DNA of 37,155 nt from JBGPYB01 sp041493035 (lineage in GTDB: Bacteria; Acidobacteriota; Vicinamibacteria; Fen-336): NCBI GenBank assembly GCA_041493035.1, contig JBGPYB010000027.1:1-37155 (forward strand). The letters run 5' to 3'. This document shows, piece by piece, positions 25,145 to 32,806 of the stretch. The stretch's first letter is position 1, and every line of letters starts with the position of its first letter. The notes beneath the pieces were generated by a model. That model was not told the origin of the DNA. It was given only the letters and a program-made list of their open reading frames with translations, and did no database searches. The position numbers and the translations under genes were made by a program.

Positions 25145-25717
25145 TCAACTCTCCAGCCGCAAGGTGACCGTTCGCTCCTCGGACGGTGGCGTCGGTCGCG
25201 GTATCGTCCCGAGGTAGGGCAGGCCGCGATAGTGCTCGGCGAAGTCGAGACCATATCCCACGATGAACCTATCGCCCGTATCCCTAACCGAAAACGCCGC
25301 CCAGTCGGGGTGCACGTCGATCTTGCGATCCTGCGGCTTGTCGATCAGCGTGCACACCTTGAGCATCTTCGGCTTGCGCTCCAGGATGTGCTCCACCAGG
25401 AAGTTCAAGGTGATCCCCGTGTCGATGATGTCGAGGAGGAGCAATATATGACGCCCCTCGTACGGGATCTCGGTGGAATAGACGATGTCGGTGCGAACGC
25501 ATCCTTCGTCCCGGAGGGACGAGACGCGTAGGAAATGGCACGTCATGTCCGACGGGACGTGGCGGATTAGATCTGCCATGAACACCATGCAGCTCTTCAT
25601 GACGCCGACCACGCACACGGGCGCTCCGTCGAAGGTGCGGCTGACCTCGCTGCCCATCTCGGCGATGCGGGCGCGGATCTGTTCCTGCGAGAAGAGAACG
25701 TCGGGCTCGACCGTCAC
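25145..25717 (-). CDS. hpt: Hypoxanthine phosphoribosyltransferase
   Basis: Hpt salvages hypoxanthine or guanine with PRPP to IMP or GMP. The 190-residue protein has an N-terminal MKSCMVFMADLIRH block, the PRPP loop LLLLDIIDTGITL, and the purine-binding region with CTLIDKP and FIVGYGLDFAEHYRGLPYLG. The first acidic position of the usual EDIIDTG loop is Leu-Asp here (LDIIDTG), a small deviation. The GTG start overlaps the tilS stop as GTGA. In B. subtilis Hpt, TilS and FtsH are encoded together and interact functionally. Confidence 0.94.
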   Translation of the reverse strand: MTVEPDVLFSQEQIRARIAEMGSEVSRTFDGAPVCVVGVMKSCMVFMADLIRHVPSDMTCHFLRVSSLRDEGCVRTDIVYSTEIPYEGRHILLLLDIIDTGITLNFLVEHILERKPKMLKVCTLIDKPQDRKIDVHPDWAAFSVRDTGDRFIVGYGLDFAEHYRGLPYLGTIPRPTPPSEERTVTLRLES

Positions 25718-26763
25718 GCACGGGCCTCCTGAGCGCTGGAAACGACATGAAGGCGCTGGGGCCGCACGGGGCCCGAACGCGGACCGAAGCGGAGTTCGCG
25801 GAAGGAGAAGACCGCCTCGCGATTCCCCGGCAGGGGCAGCCGTCGCGACGAGGGATCCTTGGATGATGCCACGGAGAGGATCTTGTCCACGTGAAGCCCG
25901 GAGATCCCCCGCAGGCCGCCCGCCGCCGCGAGGGCGCGCCTCACGGCCAGACGGGCCACGGCGCCAGGAGCTGCGCGGAGGGCGGACAGGCTCAGCACCG
26001 CGCTATCACCCCGCGCCCCGATCGCCCGCGCGAAGAGGTCGTCGCCCATGGCGCCCATCACGTCCGCCTCGTCAGCGAGCAGACCCGCCGTTCGGGAAAG
26101 AGCGGCCCGAAGGCGCGGATTGAAGCGGGACTCCAGATACGGAAGCAGCTCGTGGCGGACGCGGTTCCGGAGGAGCGACAGGTCGCGGTTGGTCGGGTCC
26201 TCGCGCCAGGTCAGCCCGCGGCGACGCAGGTGATCGAGAACCTGATCCCGCGAGACCTGGAGGAGCGGCCGAACCACGAAGCCGTTGCGCGGTCTCATGG
26301 CGGAGAGCCCGGCGCTTCCGGCGCCGCGCAGCAGGCGCATGAGGAACGTTTCAGCCTGGTCGTCACGCGTGTGAGCCACGGCGATGGCCGCACCGCCTTC
26401 TTCCTGGCGGATCGCCTCGAGGAACGCGTACCGCTCCACGCGCGCGGCATCTTCGAGACCACACCGATCGCGTTTCGCGCGGCCGCGAACGTCGGCTGCA
26501 CCCGTCCGAATCGGGACGCCCAGGCGATGGCTCAAGACACGGCAGAAGCCAGCGTCGTCCGTGCTCTCGGGGCGAAGACCATGGTCGAGGTGGGCGGCCA
26601 CGACCCTGAAGCCGCGGCCGACGCCCAAGGAGGCGATCGCCTCGGTCAACGCCACCGAATCGGCTCCCCCGGAGAGGCCAACGACGACCGTCTGGCCGGC
26701 GGAAGGCGTTCCAATGGCTTCGAGGGCCTTGCGCACGGCGGTCGCCAAGAAAGTGCCCTTCAT
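25714..26763 (-). CDS. tilS: tRNA(Ile)-lysidine synthase
   Basis: TilS converts C34 of the CAU-anticodon tRNA(Ile2) to lysidine, switching it from Met to Ile decoding. The 349-residue protein has the PP-loop SGGADS (31-36), AAHLDHGLRPES, AVAHTRDDQAETFLMRLLRG and REDPTNRD, with a shorter C-terminal region than E. coli TilS. ATG 26763 lies only 27 bases after a CAU tRNA gene on the same strand, so the mRNA is probably released by 3' processing of that tRNA. Confidence 0.95.
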   Translation of the reverse strand: MKGTFLATAVRKALEAIGTPSAGQTVVVGLSGGADSVALTEAIASLGVGRGFRVVAAHLDHGLRPESTDDAGFCRVLSHRLGVPIRTGAADVRGRAKRDRCGLEDAARVERYAFLEAIRQEEGGAAIAVAHTRDDQAETFLMRLLRGAGSAGLSAMRPRNGFVVRPLLQVSRDQVLDHLRRRGLTWREDPTNRDLSLLRNRVRHELLPYLESRFNPRLRAALSRTAGLLADEADVMGAMGDDLFARAIGARGDSAVLSLSALRAAPGAVARLAVRRALAAAGGLRGISGLHVDKILSVASSKDPSSRRLPLPGNREAVFSFRELRFGPRSGPVRPQRLHVVSSAQEARA

Positions 26764-26790
26764 CCCGGTCTACCTCGCTCAGGGAGATCT

Positions 26791-26867
26791 TGGTGGCGGT
26801 GCAGGGACTCGAACCCCGGACGCCGCGGATATGAGCCGCGTGCTCTAACCAGCTGAGCTACACCGCC
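26791..26867 (-). tRNA. tRNA with CAU anticodon, probably elongator tRNA-Met
   Basis: A complete cloverleaf is seen on the minus strand: acceptor GGCGGTG pairing with CACCGCC, D-arm GCTC/GAGC, anticodon stem CGCGG/CCGCG with loop CTCATAT (anticodon CAU at 26831-26833), and T-arm CGGGG-TTCGAGT-CCCTG. The discriminator is A and CCA is encoded. G4-C69 and G5-C68 differ from the C4-G69/C5-G68 that E. coli TilS prefers in tRNA-Ile2, so tRNA-Met is favoured. Ile2 is not excluded because identity rules differ between phyla. The first base pair is G-C, so it is not a bacterial initiator. Confidence 0.93.
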
Positions 26868-26989
26868 ACGAAACGACACGAAAGGCTCAGCCGGATGCCC
26901 GACTCATGCCCTTTCATCTCCCTGCGGAGACACCCCGCAACGTCAGAGTGTACTACGAATTGGGTGCCCGGTGCCGGCCCGGGGGTTGG

Positions 26990-26998
26990 TGCTATACT
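26990..26998 (+). promoter_or_regulatory. Extended -10 promoter of the Cys8 protein-hemB pair
   Basis: TGCTATACT (TATACT at 26993-26998) lies 15 bases before the ATG at 27014, predicting a 5' leader of only about 9 bases with no Shine-Dalgarno. This argues for the ATG at 27014, since an ATG at 26906 would lie upstream of the promoter. Confidence 0.5.
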
Positions 26999-27013
26999 CC
27001 GCCTCCGAACTTC

Positions 27014-27178
27014 ATGGAATGCGTCGGGTGCCAGGTCAGCGACCAGGAGAGCAGCTTGAACAAGTGCCCGATCTGCTTCAAATGGGCCTGCGAGAATTGC
27101 GTCATGCGTGCCTTCGGCCGTGTCTTCTGCTCCAAGAGGTGCGCCGACCTGTTCTTCTTCGGCGACGATGACGAGTGA
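27014..27178 (+). CDS. 54-residue eight-cysteine, probable zinc-binding mini-protein
   Basis: I do not recognise a named family. The 54-residue protein carries eight cysteines at 3, 6, 18, 21, 26, 29, 39 and 43, spaced C-x2-C-x11-C-x2-C-x4-C-x2-C-x9-C-x3-C, and ends in an acidic FFFGDDDE tail. Four Cys pairs with this spacing suggest two interleaved zinc sites, as in FYVE, RING or HIT-type cross-brace fingers. A longer frame begins at 26906, but its first 36 residues are Pro/Arg-rich and precede the -10 TGCTATACT, so ATG 27014 is preferred. Its TGA overlaps the hemB GTG (GTGA). A metal-linked role connected with heme synthesis, such as zinc delivery to HemB, is speculation from context only. 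Confidence 0.75.
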   Translation: MECVGCQVSDQESSLNKCPICFKWACENCVMRAFGRVFCSKRCADLFFFGDDDE

Positions 27179-28143
27179 GCTTTCCCGCTGAGCGACCCCG
27201 TCGCCTTCGACGCTCGGAGCGTCTGCGGGCGCTCGTTCGCGAAAATCACGTCTCGCCGCAACACCTGATCTATCCGCTTTTCGTGGCTCCTGGCGTCGGT
27301 GTCCGCCGGGAAATCACCTCGCTTCCCGGCTGTTTCCATCTGTCTCCGGACGAGGCCGCCCGTGAGGCGCGGGAAGTGGAGTCCCTGGGAATAGCCGGCG
27401 TCATTCTCTTCGGGCTGCCGGAACACAAAGACCCGCTTGGAACCGAGGGTTACGCCGACGACGGTGTCGTCCAGAAGGCCATCCGCGCCATTCGCGCCGA
27501 ATGTCGCGAGCTTCTGGTCGTCACCGACGTCTGCCTGTGCGAGTACACATCCCACGGCCACTGCGGCGTGGTCGAGGGCGAGGCGGTCCGGAACGATCCG
27601 ACGCTCGATCTCCTTGGGGCGATGGCGCTCTCCCACGCCCGGGCGGGCGCCCACGTCGTGGCGCCGTCCGACATGATGGACGGGCGCGTCGGGGCGATCC
27701 GGCGCGCGCTGGACTCGGGCGGCTTCGCCGACCTGCCCATTCTTTCGTACGCCGCCAAGTACGCCTCCGCATTCTACGGCCCGTTTCGCGAAGCGGCGGA
27801 CTCGGCCCCGCAATTCGGGGACCGGTGCTCCTACCAGATGGACCCGGCCAACGTCCGCGAGGCGCTCCGCGAAGTGCGCCTCGATGTGGAGGAGGGCGCC
27901 GACATCGTGATGGTCAAGCCCGCGCTCCCCTACCTCGACGTGATCCGCGCAGTCCGCGAGGCCGTGGATCGGCCCGTGGCCGCCTACAACGTGTCGGGCG
28001 AGTACGCGATGGTGAAAGCCGCGGCGGCTCGCGGCTGGATCGACGAGAAGCGCATCGTGATCGAGACGCTGACCTCCATCCGCCGCGCCGGAGCCGACGT
28101 CATCGTCACCTACCACGCCAAGGACTTCGCTCGCTGGTCTTGA
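27175..28143 (+). CDS. hemB: Delta-aminolevulinic acid dehydratase (porphobilinogen synthase)
   Basis: HemB condenses two 5-aminolevulinate molecules to porphobilinogen. The 322-residue TIM barrel has both Schiff-base lysines, K195 (SYAAKYASAFYGPFR) and K248 (MVKPALPYLD), and a zinc-type active site with C120, C122 and C130 (DVCLCEYTSHGHCG). It is therefore of the zinc-dependent class rather than the Mg-only class. The GTG start overlaps the stop of the eight-cysteine protein, implying translational coupling. hemL, which makes its substrate, lies 2.3 kb away, beyond an opposite-strand protease gene. Confidence 0.96.
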   Translation: MSFPAERPRRLRRSERLRALVRENHVSPQHLIYPLFVAPGVGVRREITSLPGCFHLSPDEAAREAREVESLGIAGVILFGLPEHKDPLGTEGYADDGVVQKAIRAIRAECRELLVVTDVCLCEYTSHGHCGVVEGEAVRNDPTLDLLGAMALSHARAGAHVVAPSDMMDGRVGAIRRALDSGGFADLPILSYAAKYASAFYGPFREAADSAPQFGDRCSYQMDPANVREALREVRLDVEEGADIVMVKPALPYLDVIRAVREAVDRPVAAYNVSGEYAMVKAAAARGWIDEKRIVIETLTSIRRAGADVIVTYHAKDFARWS

Positions 28144-28161
28144 CAGTCGGGCGTCAAACCC

Positions 28162-30294
28162 CTACTGCCGAATCCCGAGCAGGTTCAGGATGAACGCGTA
28201 TTCCCGCGCGGTCTCCTTGAGGCTCGCGAAACGCCCCGATTTGCCGCCGTGGCCCGCCGCCATATCGATCCGGAAGAGCAGCGGGTTCTTGTCGGCCTTG
28301 ATGGCACGGAGCTTCGCCACCCACTTGGTCGGCTCGTAGTACTGGACCTGGGAGTCATCGAGGCTCGTGGTCACGTAGAGCGCCGGGTAGGCGGTGGGCT
28401 TCACGTTGTCGTAGGGCGAGTAGGAAAGGATGTAGTCGTAGCATTCCTTTCGCTTCGGGTCCCCCCACTCGTCGAACTCGTTCGACGTCAGCGGAATCGT
28501 GTCGTCGAGCATGGTCGTGACCGCGTCCACGAACGGCACCTGGGCCACGATGCCGCGGTAGCGGTCGGGAGCCATGTTCGCCACGGCGCCCATGAGCAAC
28601 CCGCCGGCACTGGCGCCCATGGCGAAGACCTTGTCTTTCGCCACGTACCTCTCGCGGACCAGGAAGTCCGTGACGTCGATGAAGTCGGTGAAGCTGTTCT
28701 TCTTCTTCAGGAGATGGCCGTCGTCGTACCAGGCACGCCCCAGTTCCTGGCCTCCGCGGATGTGGGCGATGGCGTAAACGAAGCCTCGGTCGAGGAGCGA
28801 TATCACCGGGAGCTCGAACTCGGGATCGCTCGATGCGCCGTAGGAGCCGTAGGCGTATTGGTAGAGAGGCGCCGTGCCGTCCTTCTTGAGGCCCTTGCGG
28901 TAGACGAGGGAGACGGGAACGCGCACGCCGTCACGCGACGTGGCCCAGACGCGCTCGGTGACGTAGTTCTCGGCGGAAAACCCGCCGAGGATCGGCTGCC
29001 GCTTGAGGAGCTTGCGCTCGCCCGTCCGCATGTCCACGTCGTACACGCTCGCGGGCGTCGTGAGGGAGGTGTACGTATACCGGAGCATGTCGGTGTCCTG
29101 TTCGGCGTTCACGCCGAAACCTTCGGCGTAGGCCGGCTCACCGCGGATGTCGAAAGCCTTCTCAGGCGCCTTCCACGGAACGACGCGGATGCTGAGGAGG
29201 CCGTCCCTCCGCTCGTTGATCGCGAGGTAGTCGCGGAAAACGGCCACGTCCTCGATGAACACATCCTTCTCGTACGGCAGCAGCTCCTTCCAACGAGCGC
29301 GGTCACCGATGTCGCCGTCGGCCACGCTCATCAAGCGGTAGTTGGGAGCGTTCGTGTTGGTGCGGATCACCCACCGGCCATCGATATGGTCCGCGTCGTA
29401 CAGGTGGTCACGCTGGCGCGGAGCGAGAATATTCGCTTCGCCGGCGGGGTTGTCGGCGTCAATCACGCGCCACTCGCTGGCCACGGTGCTCCGGAGCTGG
29501 ATCTGCACGTAGCGGTCGTCGCCGCTCTTTCCGACGCTCAGGTAGAAAGTCGTGTCCTTCTCTTCGTATACGACGGAATCCGTCTTCGGATCGCTGCCGA
29601 GGACGTGCTTCTTGACTCGGGTGGACAGCAGTGTCACCGGATCATTTTCGACGTAGTAGATCGTCTTGTTGTCGCCTGCCCACGCGACCCCGGCCGAGAG
29701 ACCGGCGATACGCTCGCCCACGTCTTTGCCCGTGGCGATCTCCCGGAAGCGCATCGTGTGCTGGCGCCGACCCGTCACGTCTTCCAGGAACGCCAGGAGG
29801 TCCTGCTTCGGGCTCACGAAGCGGCCGCCGACGCGGTAGTAGGCCTTCCCCTGGGCCTCGCGGTTCGCGTCCACGAGAACCTGCTCATTCTCGGAGCCGA
29901 CGGCCTTGCGGGCGTAGATAGGGTACTCCTGCCCGGTCTCGAAGCGCGTGTAGTACACGTAGTCCTTTTCCTTGTAGGGAACGCTGCTGTCGTCCTGCTT
30001 CACGCGTCCGATGATTTCGTCGGACAGCTTGTCGGTCAGAGCGTGGTACGGCGCGCTCATCGCCTCGTAGTAGGCGTTCTCGGCCTTCAGGTAGTCGAGC
30101 ACCGCGGGCTTCGATCGAGTGTCGTCGCGGAGCCAGTAATAAGGGTCGTTCCGCGTCCCGTTGGCCGAGACGACATCGTGAGGCTTCTTCTGCGCAACGG
30201 GTGCCGTGAGCATCGCAGCGAACGCTGGACGCGACAGGAACGCAACGGCAAGGAGTGCGGCAGCAGAGATTGCAACAAGGAAGCGCCTGACCAT
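28162..30294 (-). CDS. Oligopeptidase B-type S9 serine peptidase with signal peptide
   Basis: This 710-residue prolyl-oligopeptidase-family enzyme has an N-terminal beta-propeller (about 50-430) and an alpha/beta-hydrolase domain. The triad is S562 (MGASAGG), D647 (TSLDDSQVQYYEP) and H682 (AAGHGGKSGR). Motifs such as YGSYGASSDPEF and AHIRGGQELGRAWYDDG place it in the oligopeptidase B (PtrB) group, which cleaves after Arg or Lys. Unlike cytosolic PtrB it starts with a clear signal peptide ending near residue 26 (FLSRPAFA), so it is probably periplasmic or secreted. AAGGAGAGG precedes the ATG, and a TTGATG-N18-TAGACT promoter lies upstream. It converges on hemB with an 18-base gap. Confidence 0.92.
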   Translation of the reverse strand: MVRRFLVAISAAALLAVAFLSRPAFAAMLTAPVAQKKPHDVVSANGTRNDPYYWLRDDTRSKPAVLDYLKAENAYYEAMSAPYHALTDKLSDEIIGRVKQDDSSVPYKEKDYVYYTRFETGQEYPIYARKAVGSENEQVLVDANREAQGKAYYRVGGRFVSPKQDLLAFLEDVTGRRQHTMRFREIATGKDVGERIAGLSAGVAWAGDNKTIYYVENDPVTLLSTRVKKHVLGSDPKTDSVVYEEKDTTFYLSVGKSGDDRYVQIQLRSTVASEWRVIDADNPAGEANILAPRQRDHLYDADHIDGRWVIRTNTNAPNYRLMSVADGDIGDRARWKELLPYEKDVFIEDVAVFRDYLAINERRDGLLSIRVVPWKAPEKAFDIRGEPAYAEGFGVNAEQDTDMLRYTYTSLTTPASVYDVDMRTGERKLLKRQPILGGFSAENYVTERVWATSRDGVRVPVSLVYRKGLKKDGTAPLYQYAYGSYGASSDPEFELPVISLLDRGFVYAIAHIRGGQELGRAWYDDGHLLKKKNSFTDFIDVTDFLVRERYVAKDKVFAMGASAGGLLMGAVANMAPDRYRGIVAQVPFVDAVTTMLDDTIPLTSNEFDEWGDPKRKECYDYILSYSPYDNVKPTAYPALYVTTSLDDSQVQYYEPTKWVAKLRAIKADKNPLLFRIDMAAGHGGKSGRFASLKETAREYAFILNLLGIRQ

Positions 30295-30322
30295 GACCCT
30301 CTCCTTATACTCGGATACGGGC

Positions 30323-30352
30323 AGTCTACTCAGGGCGAGTCTAGCCCATCAA
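30323..30352 (-). promoter_or_regulatory. Promoter of the oligopeptidase gene
   Basis: On the minus strand TTGATG (30347-30352) and TAGACT (30323-30328) are spaced by 18 bases. A second TAGACT copy (30338-30343) lies inside the spacer. The predicted leader is about 22 bases with a good AAGGAG site, so this gene, unlike several neighbours, is not leaderless. Confidence 0.55.
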
Positions 30353-30431
30353 CGCTCCTGTCGGTCCGGTGCCCAACTACGACACCGGCTCGGCCCGGCG
30401 CTACGCCGTGGCTGTGGTTCGCTAGTCGCCT

Positions 30432-30463
30432 GTCTTTGTGTCCTTCGCGTCTTTGTGGTGAAC
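30432..30463 (+). repeat. Tandem 9-base degenerate repeat upstream of hemL
   Basis: GTCTTTGTG, TCCTTCGCG and TCTTTGTGG follow one another directly, then TGAAC, ending 10 bases before the hemL ATG. The strand is almost free of A. I recall similar strings recurring between genes in environmental genomes, but cannot verify that here. No ordinary Shine-Dalgarno is seen between it and the ATG. Confidence 0.5.
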
Positions 30464-30473
30464 TCTCGCCACC

Positions 30474-31751
30474 ATGGGTCAGTCCGAGGAGCTGTTCGCA
30501 CGGGCGCTGCGTTTGATCCCGGGCGGCGTCAACTCACCGGTGCGCGCCTTCAAGGCCGTGGGCGGCATCCCGCGTTTCATCCGAAAGGCCGAGGGCTCGC
30601 GGATCTGGGACGCCGACGGGAAGCCGTATGTCGACTACGTCGGCTCGTGGGGACCGATGATCCTGGGCCACGCCTACCCGCCCATCGTGGAGGCTGTTCA
30701 GAAGGCCGCGGCCCGCGGCACGTCCTACGGAGCCCCCTGTGCCGCCGAGGTGGAGCTGGCGGAGCGGGTCGTGCGCCTCGTTCCGTCGATCCAGAAGGTC
30801 CGTTTCGTTTCCTCGGGGACCGAGGCCACGATGAGCGCGCTTCGGGTAGCCCGTGGGTTCACGGGCCGGCGCAAGATCCTGAAATTCGACGGCTGCTACC
30901 ACGGCCATGCCGACAGTCTCCTGGTCGCTGCCGGCTCGGGGGTCGCGACCCTTGGGATCCCCGGGTCAGCGGGGGTCCCGGAGGGGACAGTCGCCGACAC
31001 GCTCGTGGCTCCGTTCAACGATGTCCGGGCTCTCGAAAGGGTAGCCGCGGCCCACGGAGCCGATCTCGCGGCGGTGATCGTGGAGCCCGTCGCGGGCAAC
31101 ATGGGGCTCGTGGCGCCGCGGGAGGGATACTTGGAGGCGCTCCGCGAGATCACGAATCGGACGGGCGCCGTCCTGATCTTCGACGAGGTCATGACGGGGT
31201 TCCGCCTGGCGATCGGCGGAGCCCAGCAACTCTACGGCGTGACGCCCGACATGACGTGCCTCGGGAAGATCATCGGTGGCGGCCTTCCGGCCGCGGCCTA
31301 CGGGGGCCGCGCTGATATCATGGATACTGTGGCCCCTGTGGGGCCGGTATACCAGGCAGGGACTCTCTCGGGCAACCCGCTGGCGATGGCGGCGGGATGC
31401 GCCGCCCTCGACGACTTGCAGCGCCACGGCACGTACGAGCGTCTCGAGGCGCTGAGCGTGCGCCTTCAGGTTGGCTTCGCCCGCGCGGCCCAGGCGGCGG
31501 GCGTCATGATGACCGTGAACCGCGTGGGCTCCATGATCACGCCCTTCTTCTGCCGCGGCCCGGTCGCGGACTACGCCTCGGCCAAGACGTCGGACACCGC
31601 CCTCTTCGGTCGCTTCTTCCACGCAATGTTGGAGCGCGGCGTCTATTGGCCGCCCGCTCAGTTCGAGGCGGCCTTCGTCTCCCTGGCCCACAGCGAGCGC
31701 GACATCGACGACACGGTGAGCGCCGCCGCGGAGGCATGCAAAGCCCTCTAG
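30474..31751 (+). CDS. hemL: Glutamate-1-semialdehyde 2,1-aminomutase
   Basis: HemL makes 5-aminolevulinate in the C5 heme pathway. The 425-residue class III aminotransferase-fold protein has the PLP lysine K265 (CLGKIIGGGLP, the same number as in E. coli), the substrate region IPGGVNSPVRAFKAVGG, the FVSSGTEATMSALR phosphate loop and LIFDEVMTGFR. An in-frame stop five codons upstream fixes the start at ATG 30474. The leader holds tandem 9-base repeats but no clear Shine-Dalgarno. Its TAG overlaps the stop of the opposite-strand lipoprotein gene in a CTAG. Confidence 0.97.
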   Translation: MGQSEELFARALRLIPGGVNSPVRAFKAVGGIPRFIRKAEGSRIWDADGKPYVDYVGSWGPMILGHAYPPIVEAVQKAAARGTSYGAPCAAEVELAERVVRLVPSIQKVRFVSSGTEATMSALRVARGFTGRRKILKFDGCYHGHADSLLVAAGSGVATLGIPGSAGVPEGTVADTLVAPFNDVRALERVAAAHGADLAAVIVEPVAGNMGLVAPREGYLEALREITNRTGAVLIFDEVMTGFRLAIGGAQQLYGVTPDMTCLGKIIGGGLPAAAYGGRADIMDTVAPVGPVYQAGTLSGNPLAMAAGCAALDDLQRHGTYERLEALSVRLQVGFARAAQAAGVMMTVNRVGSMITPFFCRGPVADYASAKTSDTALFGRFFHAMLERGVYWPPAQFEAAFVSLAHSERDIDDTVSAAAEACKAL

Positions 31752-32176
31752 AGCGAGTTGCCGACGATGTACCCTCCGCCCTGATCAGCACACATCAACC
31801 ACAATGGCGAAGGGAGGGTCTGGGGTAACGCTGGATCCAGGATCGTATGCCGAATGGTGATCTCCGCCCGACCCACAGTCATGGCTCCGAAACGGAACAG
31901 CTGCCTTGGGCCGCCCGGATTTGGCACGCCCGCGTCAGACTCGCCGAGGAACGCAACGGAGGCCGAGGATACTCTCGGCGTTTCGTACTGGCCGGGTCCG
32001 ATAGTCTGTAGCGTAATGTCGATCTTGTCTCCGGGAGCCATCGGAATGGTCTGGCCGCCGCTGGAGTTGTCCAGGCTGATTCGGTTACTCGAGAGACGGC
32101 AGGAGACGGCGAGCAGCCCCACCGCGATTGCAGCCGCTCCGTTGAATGCGCTCCGTCCCTGCCGCGACTGAGGCAT
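31748..32176 (-). CDS. Small putative lipoprotein, unknown function
   Basis: This 142-residue protein has no family I recognise with confidence. ATG 32176 has a strong AGGAGGT. The N-terminus is basic, then hydrophobic (GAAAIAVGLLAVSC), ending in a Cys that fits a permissive lipobox. The remaining 110 residues look beta-rich: a PMAPGDKIDITLQ strand, then PGGPRQLFRFGAMTVGRAEI. That pattern is faintly like chagasin/I42-type inhibitor or Ig-like domains. It would sit in the periplasm or outer membrane. It converges on hemL with a 4-base stop overlap. A longer frame begins at 32254 but lacks a sensible N-terminus. Confidence 0.6.
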   Translation of the reverse strand: MPQSRQGRSAFNGAAAIAVGLLAVSCRLSSNRISLDNSSGGQTIPMAPGDKIDITLQTIGPGQYETPRVSSASVAFLGESDAGVPNPGGPRQLFRFGAMTVGRAEITIRHTILDPALPQTLPSPLWLMCADQGGGYIVGNSL

Positions 32177-32327
32177 CTCAGGACCTCCTGACCTCGCGCC
32201 AGTTTCCTGGTCCTCCGCCCCGATTTCTACCCTTGTCCGCCGAGCAGGGATCACCTGCGAGGGGCCAGTCCCGAATCCAGCACCCCGCTCGATCCGCAGA
32301 ACAGCGTCAACGATGTCCCCGGCCGCA
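32177..32327. other. Intergenic spacer without recognised feature
   Basis: About 150 bases lie between the toxin stop and the lipoprotein start. Apart from the lipoprotein ribosome-binding site at its lower edge, I see no convincing promoter hexamers, hairpin or small gene. Confidence 0.5.
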
Positions 32328-32618
32328 CTATTTCAAGGCCGGGAGAATACGTGACGCTCTGAACACCGTCGCGATTTCCACAACACCAGGTCGCACACGG
32401 TAGACGACTCGGTAGGGCCGGACTATGACCTCGCGGATCTCGGCGCTATTGCGCTCGGGTACGACGCGTCCCGACTCTGGGAAGTCACGAAGGCGCTCGA
32501 CCCCCACCACGATTCGCTCTACCACGAGTGTGGCATAGCGAGCCGAATCAGCGGCGATGTAGTCCCGGATGGTCTCCAGGTCGCGCAAGGCCTGGGGCGA
32601 CCACAGCAGCTTCGTCAC
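32328..32618 (-). CDS. ParE/RelE-superfamily toxin
   Basis: This 96-residue protein has the ParE-type layout: an N-terminal strand (LLWSPQALRDLETIRDYI), a helical pair, PESGRVVPE, then the beta-hairpin IREVIVRPYRVVYRVRPGVV ending IATVFRASRIL. Family members are gyrase poisons (ParE) or ribosome-dependent mRNases (RelE); the LxxxxPxxGRxVPE pattern favours ParE/StbE. The GTG start overlaps the antitoxin stop (GTGA), the standard order of antitoxin first. This is the only clear mobile-type module in the window. Confidence 0.87.
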   Translation of the reverse strand: MTKLLWSPQALRDLETIRDYIAADSARYATLVVERIVVGVERLRDFPESGRVVPERNSAEIREVIVRPYRVVYRVRPGVVEIATVFRASRILPALK

Positions 32619-32797
32619 AGGCCAAGGCGGCGCTTGACCTCGTCGTGAGCAACACCCTCGCCTGCATCGAGCTCGGCGAGACCAGCGTCGATCTTTGCCA
32701 GGAACACAAGGCGCTCGATAGCGTCGTCAAAGGTGGCGTCATCCGGCAGATCCTGGAGCGCTTCAAGAATTCGTTCGCGCGCCGTCGAAGTCGGCAT
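32615..32797 (-). CDS. Antitoxin of the ParE-type pair
   Basis: This 60-residue acidic protein ends with EGVAHDEVKRRLGL, the usual C-terminus of small addiction-module antitoxins (pattern G-x-x-x-x-H/S-x-E-V-x-x-R-L), preceded by a helical ATFDDAIERLVFLAKIDAGL. It lacks an obvious helix-turn-helix or AbrB domain, so any autorepression would need another DNA-binding mode. It lies immediately upstream of the toxin. A TAGAAT -10 (32807-32812) leaves room for a leader of only two or three bases. Confidence 0.83.
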   Translation of the reverse strand: MPTSTARERILEALQDLPDDATFDDAIERLVFLAKIDAGLAELDAGEGVAHDEVKRRLGL

Positions 32798-32806
32798 ACA
32801 TCTACT

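Noticed and set aside
26906..27013. N-terminal extension of the eight-cysteine protein
   Set aside because: The extension contains the TGCTATACT promoter element and shows no conserved-looking sequence, so the shorter start is used.
28249..30516. An open frame of 755 codons antisense to the oligopeptidase gene
   Set aside because: The opposite strand encodes a full S9 peptidase with triad and signal peptide; the antisense product has no motif and lacks a start context.
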